Source: JAYZDK01 sp964604165 (GTDB lineage Bacteria; Myxococcota_A; UBA796; CAJQPC01). From it: a DNA stretch of 64,000 nt. Where the stretch lies: the NCBI GenBank assembly GCA_964604165.1, contig CAZRYF010000008.1, forward strand, positions 62,001 through 126,000, given 5' to 3'. Made by a program: the position numbers and the translations under genes. The notes below the pieces were generated by a model, which was not told where the DNA came from, did no database searches, and saw nothing but the letters and a program-made list of their open reading frames with translations. Positions 41,665-50,705 of the stretch are shown here, piece after piece; the first letter of the stretch is position 1, and each line of letters opens with the position of its first letter.

Positions 41665-42276
41665 ATGGCCAAGAAGAAGGACAACGACGTGGATACCCCC
41701 CCCGCAAGTGAAGCAAGCGAGACCCCCACCCTCGAGCTGGTCGAGGAATTGGACGTACACGACGATCCTGCTGCCAAGGAAGCGGCCACGGCCGTGCCTC
41801 CCCAGCCGGTTCTCAACACTGAAGCACGCCTCAAGACCGTCAGCGCTGCCTACAAGAATCTCCAAGAGGAGATGGCGGCCTTCCAGGCACGGGCGGAGCG
41901 ACAGCGACTCTTTCAGCGGGACATGATGAAGGGGGAGGTCGTGCGCTCCTTGTTCGAACCCCTGCAAAACCTGAAGCGGTCCGTGGAAGCTCTCGGAAAG
42001 GCTGCGGTGGAACCCGATCTGGTTGACGGCCTGCTCATGGTCGTGCGCGACTTCCAGGACTCCTTCGCTGCCCTCGGACTGGAGGAGGTCCAAGCGGAGG
42101 GAGCCACCTTCAACCCGGACTTCCACGAGGCCCTCTCCATCCTCCCGGTCACGGACCCGGAACAGGACGGAAGGGTGCTGGAGGTGTTCCGCGCCGGCTA
42201 CCGCATCGGCACGAGTCTCTTGGCTCCGGCCCAGGTGATCATTGGCAAGTACGAGGAGCCGGTGGGCGACGCGTGA
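41665..42276 (+). CDS. grpE: GrpE nucleotide-exchange factor
   Basis: A 203-residue GrpE-type cochaperone that releases ADP from DnaK. A charged disordered N-terminus (MAKKKDNDVDTPPASEASE) leads to a long helix (EEMAAFQARAERQRLFQRDMMKGEVVRSLFEPLQNLKRSVEAL in register with the GrpE dimer helix) and a C-terminal beta domain with FNPDFHEALSILPVTDPEQDG and IIGKYEEPVG, close to the family end. dnaK and dnaJ are not in the window. It overlaps trmL by 4 bp. Confidence 0.88.
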   Translation: MAKKKDNDVDTPPASEASETPTLELVEELDVHDDPAAKEAATAVPPQPVLNTEARLKTVSAAYKNLQEEMAAFQARAERQRLFQRDMMKGEVVRSLFEPLQNLKRSVEALGKAAVEPDLVDGLLMVVRDFQDSFAALGLEEVQAEGATFNPDFHEALSILPVTDPEQDGRVLEVFRAGYRIGTSLLAPAQVIIGKYEEPVGDA

Positions 42277-42752
42277 GCGGGAAACCCCACCTTCACATTG
42301 CGCTCTTGTGCCCGGAAATACCGGGCAACACGGGAAACATCGGTCGGTTGGCCCTGGGGCTGGGGGCTCGCCTGCACCTGGTCCGTCCCCTGGGCTTTGA
42401 GACCGGGGAAAAGGCCGCGCGCCGCGCGGGAATCGATCACTGGGCCCACGTGGACCTCCAGGAGCACGCCGACGAGGCCGCCTTCTTCTCCTGGGCCGCC
42501 GGCCGCAAGGTGCACCTCTTCAGCTCCCACGGCGCTGGTTGTTTTACCCAGGTCGACTTCCAGACCGGGGATGTGCTCCTGTTTGGCTGTGAATCCGTGG
42601 GTCTGCCAAGTAGGCTGGTCAAGGAACATGGTGCCTGGCGCATTCCCCTGGAAGGCCCCGTGCGATCCTTGAACCTCTCCAACGCGGTGGCTGTCGTGTC
42701 CTACCAAGCTCTTCAGCAGATTCAGCCAGCACTGTTTTCGGGTCGCCCATGA
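42273..42752 (+). CDS. trmL: tRNA (cytidine/uridine-2'-O-)-methyltransferase TrmL
   Basis: A 159-residue SPOUT methyltransferase that modifies the wobble base 34. The family blocks are LLCPEIPGNTGNIGRLALGLGARLHLVRPLGF, FGCESVGLP and IPLEGPVRSLNLSNAVAVVSYQ, which form the trefoil knot with SAM. GTG start overlapping the grpE stop (GTGA); its own stop overlaps manC. Confidence 0.95.
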   Translation: MSGKPHLHIALLCPEIPGNTGNIGRLALGLGARLHLVRPLGFETGEKAARRAGIDHWAHVDLQEHADEAAFFSWAAGRKVHLFSSHGAGCFTQVDFQTGDVLLFGCESVGLPSRLVKEHGAWRIPLEGPVRSLNLSNAVAVVSYQALQQIQPALFSGRP

Positions 42753-43816
42753 TGGTGCCGGAACTTCATGCGCTGATCATGGCGGGAGGGCGGGGCGTCC
42801 GCTTCTGGCCGCGATCCCGGCGGGACGCTCCCAAGCAATGTCTCGATCCAGGCACCGGCCGCACGCTGCTCCAAGCCACCGTCGATCGCCTCTCCCCACT
42901 GATCCCCGAAGAGCGGATCGTCGTGGTCACCTCCAAGGAAGTGGAGGCCGCTGTGCGGGCAGATCTCGGGGACTGGGGGGGTACCCTTCTCGTGGAGCCC
43001 ATGGGCCGCAACACCTCCGCCTGTGTCGGCTGGGGCTCCATGGAGATCGCCAGAAGGTCCGGGCAGGACCCCTGCGCCATCGCGGTCCTGCCCGCGGATC
43101 ACTTGATTTCAGATGCCGACCTGTTTCGCCAGACCCTGGCTGACTGTGCGGCTGCAGCCTTGGCCACGAACGCGCTTGTGACCGTGGGCATCGAGCCGAC
43201 CCGGCCGGAGACGGGCTTTGGCTACCTGGGCCTGGCCGGGCAGATGGGGACTTGGGGGGAGAGTGTGTTTTTTCGGGTAGACCGCTTCATTGAGAAGCCC
43301 GGCGCAGGGGCCGCCGAGGCGCTGCTGGAGGGTGGTCATCTCTGGAATGCCGGAATGTTTGTCTTCACCCCCGACGCGATCCGCGACGCCTTTCGCGACC
43401 ACTTGCCCGACTCCTGGGCGCTCCTGGAGCGAATTCGCCACAACGGGGACCTGCTGGACTCCCTCTACCCGCAGCTGGAGGCCATCTCTCTGGACCACGG
43501 AATCATGGAGAGGGCCACCCACGTGATGACCACCGTGGGCGGCTTTGGGTGGTCGGACCTCGGGAGCTGGGGGGCCTTGGGAGAGGTGCTCCCTGACTGT
43601 GAGGGGGGAAAGGGGCGGGCCCGCCGCGTGGTGGCGGTGGACTCCAGCGGCTGCGTCGTGGATGCCCCGGGCAAGGTGGTGGCGCTTGTGGGGGTACAGG
43701 ACCTCGTCGTGGTGGTGACCGAGGATGCGATCCTCGTGGGCCGCGCCGACCAGCCGGAGCCCATTCGCCAGGTGGTGGATCGCCTGGAGGGGGCGAAAGA
43801 AGACGACGTGTTGTAG
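42749..43816 (+). CDS. manC: Mannose-1-phosphate guanylyltransferase
   Basis: A 355-residue nucleotidyltransferase that makes GDP-mannose. The pyrophosphorylase signature is AGGRGVRFWPRSRRDAPKQ, followed by LVEPMGRNTSACVG, VLPADHLI, FIEKP and LWNAGMFVF. It is a single-domain ManC without the fused phosphomannose isomerase. ATGA overlap with trmL. With gmd and the reductase at 44.4-46.2 kb it should supply a GDP-deoxyhexose for O-antigen or exopolysaccharide. Confidence 0.94.
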   Translation: MMVPELHALIMAGGRGVRFWPRSRRDAPKQCLDPGTGRTLLQATVDRLSPLIPEERIVVVTSKEVEAAVRADLGDWGGTLLVEPMGRNTSACVGWGSMEIARRSGQDPCAIAVLPADHLISDADLFRQTLADCAAAALATNALVTVGIEPTRPETGFGYLGLAGQMGTWGESVFFRVDRFIEKPGAGAAEALLEGGHLWNAGMFVFTPDAIRDAFRDHLPDSWALLERIRHNGDLLDSLYPQLEAISLDHGIMERATHVMTTVGGFGWSDLGSWGALGEVLPDCEGGKGRARRVVAVDSSGCVVDAPGKVVALVGVQDLVVVVTEDAILVGRADQPEPIRQVVDRLEGAKEDDVL

Positions 43817-43898
43817 GGCCAATCTGACCTCGACCGGTGCGGCTGATGCCAATACACTTCCCCGCGGAGCCCGCGTTCTTGTCTCTCGGAGGTACGTC

Positions 43899-44282
43899 GT
43901 GCTTGTTGCTTTCACGCTGACTCTTGGCTGTACACAAGACATGGAGATCACCTTCTACGCGGATGCGTGTGAGGACTGGGACTTTGAGGCGGAAGAGTCC
44001 ACAAAGGTGCTGGCCGAGAAGAGCGAAGAGGGCATTTTGTTTGTCAGACAGGGCGTCACCCAGATCTGCGATGCCAGCTTTCAACCGGAGATCGATGCCC
44101 AGAGACGCTTGATCCAGGTGTTCGAGGCCTGGGACCTGCCCCAAGAAGACGACGGCTGCGAGACCTGCTTTTTCCCCACCGTGGTGCTCCATGACCCTCG
44201 AGGAGGGGACTACGAGCTGCAGTGGTTCGAGGGCCGCGAGTCCCTGACCCCTGTGGGCTTTGTGTCCTTGACGGTGGACTAG
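43899..44282 (+). CDS. Small lipoprotein, hypothetical
   Basis: A 127-residue lipoprotein. A GTG start six bases after GGAGG gives MLVAFTLTLGC, another signal peptide with no charged n-region. The mature part has five Cys, including CETCFF, and a C-terminal beta strand pair (YELQWFEGRESLTPVGFVSL). The longer frame from 43725 covers manC and is rejected. Its TAG stop forms the first bases of the inverted-repeat element that fills the space to gmd. Confidence 0.72.
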   Translation: MLVAFTLTLGCTQDMEITFYADACEDWDFEAEESTKVLAEKSEEGILFVRQGVTQICDASFQPEIDAQRRLIQVFEAWDLPQEDDGCETCFFPTVVLHDPRGGDYELQWFEGRESLTPVGFVSLTVD

Positions 44283-44440
44283 GAGGCTGTAGTGCATTGC
44301 TCTCGTCGACTGGCTTGCCCACGCAATTCCAGACACTTCCGCTCGTCGGTCACATGTCCAGACATGTTCCCTCCTCCCGTAAGCACCTGTAATCACATGT
44401 GCGGCGCCATTCTCGGTCCGCAATGCGCTACAGCCTCCTA
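44280..44440. mobile_element. 161-bp MITE-like element with 20-bp inverted repeats
   Basis: The left end TAGGAGGCTGTAGTGCATTG (44280-44299) matches the right end CAATGCGCTACAGCCTCCTA (44421-44440) as a reverse complement with one mismatch. The element fills exactly the gap between the stop codon of the upstream lipoprotein gene (44280-44282) and the ATG of gmd (44441). The TA at each end fits target duplication by IS630/mariner-type elements. The right half (44362-44437) recurs at 12301-12376. It must supply or replace the gmd ribosome-binding region: no Shine-Dalgarno-like sequence other than AGCCTCCT precedes the ATG. Confidence 0.75.
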
Positions 44441-45406
44441 ATGCCCACCGCCCTGATCACGGGAATCACCGGCCAGGACGGGTCCTGGCTGGCGGAACAA
44501 CTCCTCGCGGACGGCTGGAAGGTGGTTGGGGTTCACCGCCGCCTCTCCGCCGACAACCACTGGCGCATTCGCCACTTGGATAAGCTCGTTCTGCGCAGCG
44601 TGGACCTGCTGGATTTCCCCTCCCTGCTGGATGTCTTCGCAGAAGTCCAACCCGACCACCTCTACAACCTCGCGGCCCAGTCGTTTGTGCCTACGTCCTG
44701 GGAGCAGCCGCTGCTCACCGGAGAGGTCACAGGGCTGGGGGCGGTTCGGGTCCTGGAAGCCGCTCGCCGTGTCTGTCCCGACGCGCGGATCTACCAGGCC
44801 TCCAGCTCCGAGATGTTTGGGGGCACGTCCTGCCACCCCCAGACCGAGGACACCCCTTTTTCGCCCCGTTCTCCGTACGCAGTGGCCAAGGTCTATGCCC
44901 ACCAGATGGCGGGCAACTACCGCCTCGCCCACGGAATGCACGTGGTCTGCGGAGTCTTGTTCAACCACGAGTCCGAGCGACGGGGTCTCGAGTTCGTGAC
45001 CCGAAAAATCAGCGACGGCGTGGCCCGAATCCACCTGGGGCGTGCCGACGAGCTGGTGCTGGGAGACCTGTCCGTCAAGAGGGACTGGGGCTACGCTCCG
45101 GACTACACCCGCGCCATGACGGCGATGCTTCAACGGGACATCCCCCGGGACTATCTGGTGGCCTCCGGACACGATCACTCCGTGGAGGAGTTTGTCGCCC
45201 GGGCTTTCGCCGTGGTGGATCGGGACTGGCGAGACCATGTTCGAGCTGACCCCGCTCTCCTTCGCAAGAATGAGATTCCCAGCTTGCGCGGCGATGCCCG
45301 AAGGATCCGGGACGAGCTGGGCTGGGAGCCGCAGGTGGACTTTGAAACCCTTGTAGAGCGCATGGTGCGCACGGACCTTGAGCGGGTGGGATGCGAGCGC
45401 TGGTAA
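44441..45406 (+). CDS. gmd: GDP-mannose 4,6-dehydratase
   Basis: A 321-residue short-chain dehydrogenase-type Gmd that turns GDP-mannose into GDP-4-keto-6-deoxymannose. The NADP motif is GITGQDG (8-14), the catalytic residues lie in QASSSEMFG (Ser/Glu near 121-124) and SPYAVAKVYAH (Tyr146, Lys150), and NHESERRG plus KRDWGYAPDY are Gmd-specific. The ATG at 44441 abuts the MITE-like element. It overlaps the reductase gene by 16 bp. Confidence 0.94.
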   Translation: MPTALITGITGQDGSWLAEQLLADGWKVVGVHRRLSADNHWRIRHLDKLVLRSVDLLDFPSLLDVFAEVQPDHLYNLAAQSFVPTSWEQPLLTGEVTGLGAVRVLEAARRVCPDARIYQASSSEMFGGTSCHPQTEDTPFSPRSPYAVAKVYAHQMAGNYRLAHGMHVVCGVLFNHESERRGLEFVTRKISDGVARIHLGRADELVLGDLSVKRDWGYAPDYTRAMTAMLQRDIPRDYLVASGHDHSVEEFVARAFAVVDRDWRDHVRADPALLRKNEIPSLRGDARRIRDELGWEPQVDFETLVERMVRTDLERVGCERW

Positions 45407-46245
45407 CAGGGGGTGCCGGGTTTGTGGGCACCTGGCTGCAAGCCGCGCTGCGGGAGAAGGGCCACGACGTGGTCGCGCCGTCTTCGATGGACTTGGATGT
45501 CCGGAATGCAGCGGCCTGTCTCGACCAGGTCAGTCGGGCCGCCCCGGAGTGGGTGTTTCACCTGGCGTCTCTCACCCGGTTCTCCCAGGTAGAAGCTTCC
45601 CCCCAGATGGCTTGGGAGGTGCAGGTCACCGGGACACGGAATCTCCTGGCCGCCGTGGAGGGCCATGCTCCGCAGGCCCGGGTGGTCCTGGTGTCGAGTT
45701 GCCATGTCTATGGTTCGCCCCGGTCCACGCCGGTGGGGGAGGATCATCCCCTTGGCGCAAGTCAACCCTACGGAGAGAGCAAGATCGCCCAAGAGGCCGT
45801 GCTGCGCATGTCTTCTTCCAGTGTGGACTGGGTCATTGCCAGGCCCTTTCACCTCACCGGGCCCGGGCAACCCAGAGAGTTCGCGCCGGCAGATTGGGCT
45901 TCCCAGGCCGCTGCGGGGTTGGACCCCATTTCTGTGGGCAACCTGCGCCTGACAAGAGACTACCTGGACGTGCGGGACTGCGTGCAGGGGTTGATACTCC
46001 TGGCACGTGTGGGGGTCGCCGGGCAGGTCTACAACCTGTGCAGGGGGGTAGGAATCCCCCTGGTCGACGTGTTTCGGGCGGTGGCTCCAGGCCGCACCCC
46101 TAAGGAGAGGGAGGAACGCTTGCGCACCGAGGATCCCCCGTCGCTCATCGGAGATCCACGTCGTATGCAGGACCTGGGGTGGTCCCCCGAAATCTCCCTG
46201 GCCCAGTCCTTTTCCGACCTAATCCAGGCCGCTCGTCCCGGCTGA
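45391..46245 (+). CDS. NAD-dependent epimerase/reductase (Rmd-like)
   Basis: A 284-residue SDR with GGAGFVG (7-13), VSSCHVYGS and PYGESKIAQE (Tyr127, Lys131). Context makes it the likely reductase of the Gmd product, giving GDP-D-rhamnose (Rmd activity) or, if it epimerises, GDP-fucose (Fcl). The two differ by subtle residues that cannot be judged by eye. It overlaps gmd by 16 bp, so the two enzymes are co-translated. It ends a manC-lipoprotein-gmd-reductase run. Confidence 0.88.
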   Translation: MRALVTGGAGFVGTWLQAALREKGHDVVAPSSMDLDVRNAAACLDQVSRAAPEWVFHLASLTRFSQVEASPQMAWEVQVTGTRNLLAAVEGHAPQARVVLVSSCHVYGSPRSTPVGEDHPLGASQPYGESKIAQEAVLRMSSSSVDWVIARPFHLTGPGQPREFAPADWASQAAAGLDPISVGNLRLTRDYLDVRDCVQGLILLARVGVAGQVYNLCRGVGIPLVDVFRAVAPGRTPKEREERLRTEDPPSLIGDPRRMQDLGWSPEISLAQSFSDLIQAARPG

Positions 46246-46246
46246 A

Positions 46247-46819
46247 TCAGTCCCGGGTGTCCATGACGCCGTCGCCGGTGGTGTCCCGGCCGGTCTTCAC
46301 AACGCGGCCCTGCTCGTCAAAGAGCTCCCAGAAATCCACCTGGCCATTGCCGTTGGTGTCTCTCTCCTTTCGGGCGAGGACGCCGTTCTCAAAGTACTTG
46401 AACATGTCCATCTGGCCGTCGTAGTTGGTGTCGACCTCGGACATTGCACGCTTGGCGGTCTGGTAGTGATCGACCCAGTCCACCTTGCCGTCGAAGTCGC
46501 CGTCCATGTCCTCTCGAATCAGCTCGCCGGTCTCATCGAAGAAGGACCACACATCGATGCGGGCATCGTGGTTGAGATCGATCTCCTTGCGCACCAGCAG
46601 GCGCGCCGCCTTGGCCCGCTCCCGGTAGTAGTTGTACACATCGATGACACCGTCATCGTTCAGGTCGACCTCCACCAGCACCAGGCCATCTTCCGCTGGC
46701 CGCTCCCGGTAGACCGGGTTGGTCGGTTCGGACGCTGCGGCCTCGGGCGCAGCCTGTTGGGCCTTGCTACCGCCACATGCGACAAAGAGCAGAAAGGGAA
46801 TCAGTTGGAATGTACGCAT
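46247..46819 (-). CDS. Lipoprotein with six tandem Asp-loop (EF-hand-like) repeats
   Basis: A 190-residue lipoprotein with signal MRTFQLIPFLLFVACGG. The mature part has about six repeats of 24-28 residues, each with an Asp-rich loop such as DLNDDGVIDVYNYY, DLNHDARIDVWSFF, DGDFDGKVDWVDHY, DTNYDGQMDMFKYF, DTNGNGQVDFWELF and DTTGDGVMDTRD. The DxDxDGxxD pattern suggests Ca binding. The domain is common in myxococcal lipoproteins and is of unknown function. The longer frame to 47347 is antisense to the amidotransferase. Confidence 0.82.
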   Translation of the reverse strand: MRTFQLIPFLLFVACGGSKAQQAAPEAAASEPTNPVYRERPAEDGLVLVEVDLNDDGVIDVYNYYRERAKAARLLVRKEIDLNHDARIDVWSFFDETGELIREDMDGDFDGKVDWVDHYQTAKRAMSEVDTNYDGQMDMFKYFENGVLARKERDTNGNGQVDFWELFDEQGRVVKTGRDTTGDGVMDTRD

Positions 46820-46920
46820 GGCGGAACGGCCTCGCCGGGTTGTGAGGGTCCAGTGTAGTCGTGCAGGCACACCTGTCAACCGGCTAAGGTGCCATTTCGT
46901 GCCTTGACCGGGGGACTCCT

Positions 46921-47691
46921 TTGTCCGACTCCACATGTCGTTACCGCCTGCTCCAAGCCCGCAACACCGGGGATCCTGTGCGATGGGAGGAACACCAGGC
47001 CTTTGCGGACCGACTCCAGGTTCCACCTGAGTGCGTTCTGCCGGTGGATGTGCTGACCGAGCCCCTTCATGCCGGGCTCTTGGAGGGTGTCGATGCCCTC
47101 GTGCTCGGGGGCGCCGGAGAGTATTCGGTCGTGGACCCCGAGCCGCCGATACGGGCCCTGATCGACTTTGTCGGGGAAACGGGCGATGCGGGTTTTCCCA
47201 TGTTTGCCTCTTGTTTTGGGTTCCAGTGCCTCGTGGTGGGCCTCGGGGGAGAGGTAATCCACGATCGACAAGGCGCCGAGGTGGGTTCCACCTGGGTCGA
47301 TCTCTCCGAGGCTGGGCAGGAGGACGAGATTTTTGGCAGCCTGCCAAATCGTTTCGTCGCCCAGCAGGGTCACAAGGATCGCGCCTCCCGGCTGCCCTCC
47401 CAGGCCATTTGCATGGCCCACAATTCTGCGGTTCCCTACCAGGCCATTCGCCTGGCGGATCGGCCGGTTTTTGCCACCCAATTCCACCCGGAGCTCACCG
47501 GCGCCACCAACCGGCAGCGTTTTGAGCGCTACATCGCCCAGTACGGGGAGGTGTTCGGCGAGCAGCGGGCCAACCAGATGTTGGAGGAGTTCCTTCCGAG
47601 CCCCGAGGCCTCGGATCTCTTGCGTCGATTTGGTGACTATCTTCGCCGGACGCGAGGGGAAGGACGGGCCACTCCCCAGGGGGCGTCTTAG
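46921..47691 (+). CDS. Class-I glutamine amidotransferase-like protein
   Basis: A 256-residue protein with the class-I amidotransferase fold. The nucleophile is in MFASCFGFQCLV (usual GxCxGxQ elbow) and the His-Glu pair in FATQFHPELTG. The frame starts TTG at 46921, preceded by GGGGGA. There is no synthase partner next to it; similar stand-alone proteins hydrolyse gamma-glutamyl or carbamoyl-like amides. Ends 26 bp before the kinase run. Confidence 0.87.
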   Translation: MSDSTCRYRLLQARNTGDPVRWEEHQAFADRLQVPPECVLPVDVLTEPLHAGLLEGVDALVLGGAGEYSVVDPEPPIRALIDFVGETGDAGFPMFASCFGFQCLVVGLGGEVIHDRQGAEVGSTWVDLSEAGQEDEIFGSLPNRFVAQQGHKDRASRLPSQAICMAHNSAVPYQAIRLADRPVFATQFHPELTGATNRQRFERYIAQYGEVFGEQRANQMLEEFLPSPEASDLLRRFGDYLRRTRGEGRATPQGAS

Positions 47692-47717
47692 AGGATTGAG
47701 CGCACCTGGATTGACCC

Positions 47718-48902
47718 ATGAATGGATCGGTTGGAATGGAAAGGGACCGCCTGCGAAAGCTGGTGATCGTCGATGACGAGCCGGTCATCCTCCAGATTCT
47801 TGGGGTGGTCTTTGAGGAGGGCCCCTGGCAAGTCACCACCTGCGCCAACGGAACCGAGGCCTTGGAGGTCATGCGCAAGCAGGGGGTGGACATCCTGCTT
47901 ACGGACAAAAACCTCCCGGACGTGAACGGCTTGGAGCTCCTGCGTGCCGCCAAGGAGATCAACGACCTGGCCGAGGTGATTGTCATCACCGCCTACGCCA
48001 ACCTGGAGACCGCCCTGACGGCCCTGGAGCTCGATGCGTTTGACTACGTCCTCAAGCCTTTGAACAACGTGTTCGAGATTCGGAAGAAGGTTGAGCGGGC
48101 GGCGGACAAGCAAGTGATCGCCGAGGAAAACCGGCAGCTCCTGGCGGATCTCGCGGAGAAGAACGCTGCCCTGGAGGTCGCTCTGGAAGAGACCCGGGCG
48201 CTCCAGGACGAGCTGATCCAGTCCGAAAAGCTGGCGGGCATCGGCACGCTGGCTTCCGGGATCGCCCACGAGGTGTCCTCTCCGCTGTTTGGCATCATGG
48301 GCCTTGCAGAGGCCATTGCGGAGGAAGAGAGCCTCGAGGACGCCCAGAAGTACGGCGGGGAAATTGTTGAATACTCCAAAGCCATTCGCGAGATTGTGGT
48401 CGACCTGTCCAGCTACTCCCGGGCGTCTACTTCCGAGTACCTGACGACTGTGTCCCTGGGGCAGGTGGTGGAGGATGCCGTTCGCCTGGTGCAGCGCTCC
48501 TCCGACTGTGATGGCGTGGACTGTGTGGTGGAGGTGGAGCCCAACCTCACGGTCAACGCGCGCACCACCGAGATGCAGCAGGTGTTTGTGAACCTGGTGA
48601 AGAATGCGGTGGAGGCCGCGAGAGAGAGGCACGCGCAAGGCGGAGGCCGGGTGACCGTGGAGATGGGGGGGGATGCAGCTGGGGTCTTTGCCCGGGTCGC
48701 CGACAACGGAAACGGAATCCCGGAGGATTCCCGTAGGTTGGTCTTTGACCCGTTTTTCACCACCAAGGCACCCGGTGAGGGGACTGGGCTGGGGTTGAAC
48801 ATTGTCTACCGCATTGTGACCAAGTACCGCGGTTCTATTGTCGTGGAACAAAGCAGCCAGGAGGGCACCGCCTTTCTGCTCCGCTTTCCCAAGGAGGGCT
48901 GA
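47718..48902 (+). CDS. Hybrid response regulator/histidine kinase
   Basis: A 394-residue soluble hybrid: an N-terminal receiver (VIVDDEPVILQ, phosphoacceptor Asp63 in LLTDKNLPDVNG, Lys in FDYVLKPL), a coiled coil (EENRQLLADLAEKNAALEVALEETRALQDEL), a HisKA domain with His184 (GIAHEVSSPL) and a complete HATPase (FVNLVKNAVEAA, VADNGNGIPEDSRR, FFTTKAPGEGTGLGLNI). All catalytic boxes are intact, so it can autophosphorylate. The receiver at the N-terminus suggests that it is controlled by another kinase. First gene of the seven-gene surface-signalling run; ATG 47718, alternative 47736. Confidence 0.92.
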   Translation: MNGSVGMERDRLRKLVIVDDEPVILQILGVVFEEGPWQVTTCANGTEALEVMRKQGVDILLTDKNLPDVNGLELLRAAKEINDLAEVIVITAYANLETALTALELDAFDYVLKPLNNVFEIRKKVERAADKQVIAEENRQLLADLAEKNAALEVALEETRALQDELIQSEKLAGIGTLASGIAHEVSSPLFGIMGLAEAIAEEESLEDAQKYGGEIVEYSKAIREIVVDLSSYSRASTSEYLTTVSLGQVVEDAVRLVQRSSDCDGVDCVVEVEPNLTVNARTTEMQQVFVNLVKNAVEAARERHAQGGGRVTVEMGGDAAGVFARVADNGNGIPEDSRRLVFDPFFTTKAPGEGTGLGLNIVYRIVTKYRGSIVVEQSSQEGTAFLLRFPKEG

Positions 48903-48908
48903 CCGTCC

Positions 48909-50696
48909 ATGCGCCTCCGGGTTCGCCTGACAGCGCTGATCGCCATTGCATCGGTGGTGCCCCTGGTGTTTACGGGGGTGGCCGCCACCCGCATCGCGGA
49001 TCGATACCACGTGGCGCAGACCCAGGTCCTCTACGGAAAACAGGCCCAGGGGCTGGCGCGCCTGACCGTGGCCTGGCTCGAGGAGCGCCTGCGCGGTCTC
49101 CAGGTCGCAGTGGAGGTCTTTGAAGTGGACACCCTGGGCGACGCGGAGCGCGAGGGACTGCTTCGGTTTGTGTACCGGCAGTTCGATGCGGTGAACGTGG
49201 CGGTGTTGCGGGATGCCGGGGGGATCACCGTGGCTGGGCCCCAGCGGGCCATGAACAGATCCCAACTCCTGGGCACGGCCCACCAGGTTGTGGGGCCCGA
49301 GAGACTGGACCAGTTCCAGGACCAGCTGCCCCAGAAAGAGGCCATGGTGGCCGGCCTGGCCCGGGGAAAGGCCTACCTGCCCCCGGACGGTTCAGAACCC
49401 GTGGTGCCCATTGCCATTCGCACCGCCGGAGACAAACCCCACGTGCTGGGGGTGGAGTTGTCGCTTGTGGATCTGGTGAACCACTTTCTCACCCAGGGGA
49501 CGGAAGGGGCTGCGGTGGTGCTGGTGGGGCAGGATGGAGTGGTCCTCGCCGGAGAGCCGGGGCAGCTGATCCGCACGGACATCGTACAGGGGTTTGGGGC
49601 GGGTCTTGAAGGGGACCTGTCCTATGCATTGGAGGATGGGACCCGGGTGTTGGCGGCCTTTGCATCGGTGGGAGGGACGCCCTGGAATGTGGTGGTGGCC
49701 ACGCCCGAGGCGATCGCCACCCAAGCGGGCCGGGAGATCGGTGCCCGCACCTGGTTCATGGTGGGGCTCGCCATCTTGACCGCCTTCGCCATGGGGCTTC
49801 TTGGGGCCCGGCAAGTCGCCCTGCCCGTGGTGTCCTTGAAGGATGCGGCGTTGAAGGTGGCTGAGGGCGACCTGGGACGCCGGGTGAAGGCGGTGGGCAG
49901 CCGAGAGCTTGTGGAGCTGACCCGGGCGTTCAACTTCATGTCGTCGCGCCTGGCCCGGGATCAGGAGGAGATCGCGGGAAAGAACGCCGAGATTCAGGCC
50001 TTCAACGAGGAGCTTCAACAGCGAGTGGAGGAGCGCACCCGGGAGCTGGAGGAGGCCCAGGTGCGCCTTGTGGAGTCCTCCCGCATGGCTGCGGTGGCCC
50101 AAATGGGTGCCGGACTGGCCCATGAGCTGAACAACCCGGTGGCTGGAATCCTCGGCCTGGCCCAGGTCGGCCAGGCTCGCTCGCCGAAAGGTCCGGAAAT
50201 GAAGACCCTCTCTCGCATTGAGGAGCTGGGGCAGAGGTGCCGGGAAATCCTCACAGCCCTGGGCCGGTTCACCGGGTCCGGCCGTCCGGTGGAGCGCAAG
50301 ACCGTGTCGCTTCACGCTCTGGCAGAGGATGTGGAAAGACTGGTGCGGGATGCCTTTCTGGACGCGCGGGTTCGCCTGGAGATCCTCCAGGGAGACGATG
50401 TACGGGTCTCTGCGGATGAAGCCCTCCTGGCGGAGGCTTTGGCCCAGCTCTTGCGCTCCGTTCGGGCCGAGGTGGCGGCGGAAGGCGTGGTGGAGGCAGA
50501 GGTGGGCTGCTTTGAAGACTGGGCGACCTTGTCTTTGACCATTCGCGGGGAGCGCTTGGAGCGGGGAGACGACTGGCTCGCCTCTGGAATGGGGTACTGG
50601 GTGGCCAGGCGGGTGCTCGGAGAACACGGTGGCCTGTTGGAGGAACTGCAAGAACCAGGCGCTCCGGCCTACCGTGTCCTGTTGCCCCTGGTGTAG
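48909..50696 (+). CDS. Membrane sensor histidine kinase with degenerate ATPase domain
   Basis: A 595-residue membrane kinase: N-terminal helix, a large extracytoplasmic sensor (about residues 30-280, Cache-like with QKEAMVAGLARGKAYLPPDG), second helix (GLAILTAFAMGLLGA), HAMP (VSLKDAALKVAEGDLGRRV), coiled coil, and HisKA with His405 (GAGLAHELNNPVAG). The C-terminal domain is eroded: the N box lacks Asn (LAEALAQLLRSVRAEV), there is no DxGxG loop (IRGERLERGDDW), and the G2 box is GMGYWVARRVL. It may be phosphorylated in trans or act as a scaffold. It lies seven bases after the hybrid kinase gene. Confidence 0.88.
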   Translation: MRLRVRLTALIAIASVVPLVFTGVAATRIADRYHVAQTQVLYGKQAQGLARLTVAWLEERLRGLQVAVEVFEVDTLGDAEREGLLRFVYRQFDAVNVAVLRDAGGITVAGPQRAMNRSQLLGTAHQVVGPERLDQFQDQLPQKEAMVAGLARGKAYLPPDGSEPVVPIAIRTAGDKPHVLGVELSLVDLVNHFLTQGTEGAAVVLVGQDGVVLAGEPGQLIRTDIVQGFGAGLEGDLSYALEDGTRVLAAFASVGGTPWNVVVATPEAIATQAGREIGARTWFMVGLAILTAFAMGLLGARQVALPVVSLKDAALKVAEGDLGRRVKAVGSRELVELTRAFNFMSSRLARDQEEIAGKNAEIQAFNEELQQRVEERTRELEEAQVRLVESSRMAAVAQMGAGLAHELNNPVAGILGLAQVGQARSPKGPEMKTLSRIEELGQRCREILTALGRFTGSGRPVERKTVSLHALAEDVERLVRDAFLDARVRLEILQGDDVRVSADEALLAEALAQLLRSVRAEVAAEGVVEAEVGCFEDWATLSLTIRGERLERGDDWLASGMGYWVARRVLGEHGGLLEELQEPGAPAYRVLLPLV

Positions 50697-50705
50697 AGTT
50701 CCGGC

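Noticed and set aside
44280..44440. Group II intron domain V or an IscB-type guide RNA
   Set aside because: Some words look structured, but the hallmark domain V sequence is absent and no reverse transcriptase or IscB gene is near.
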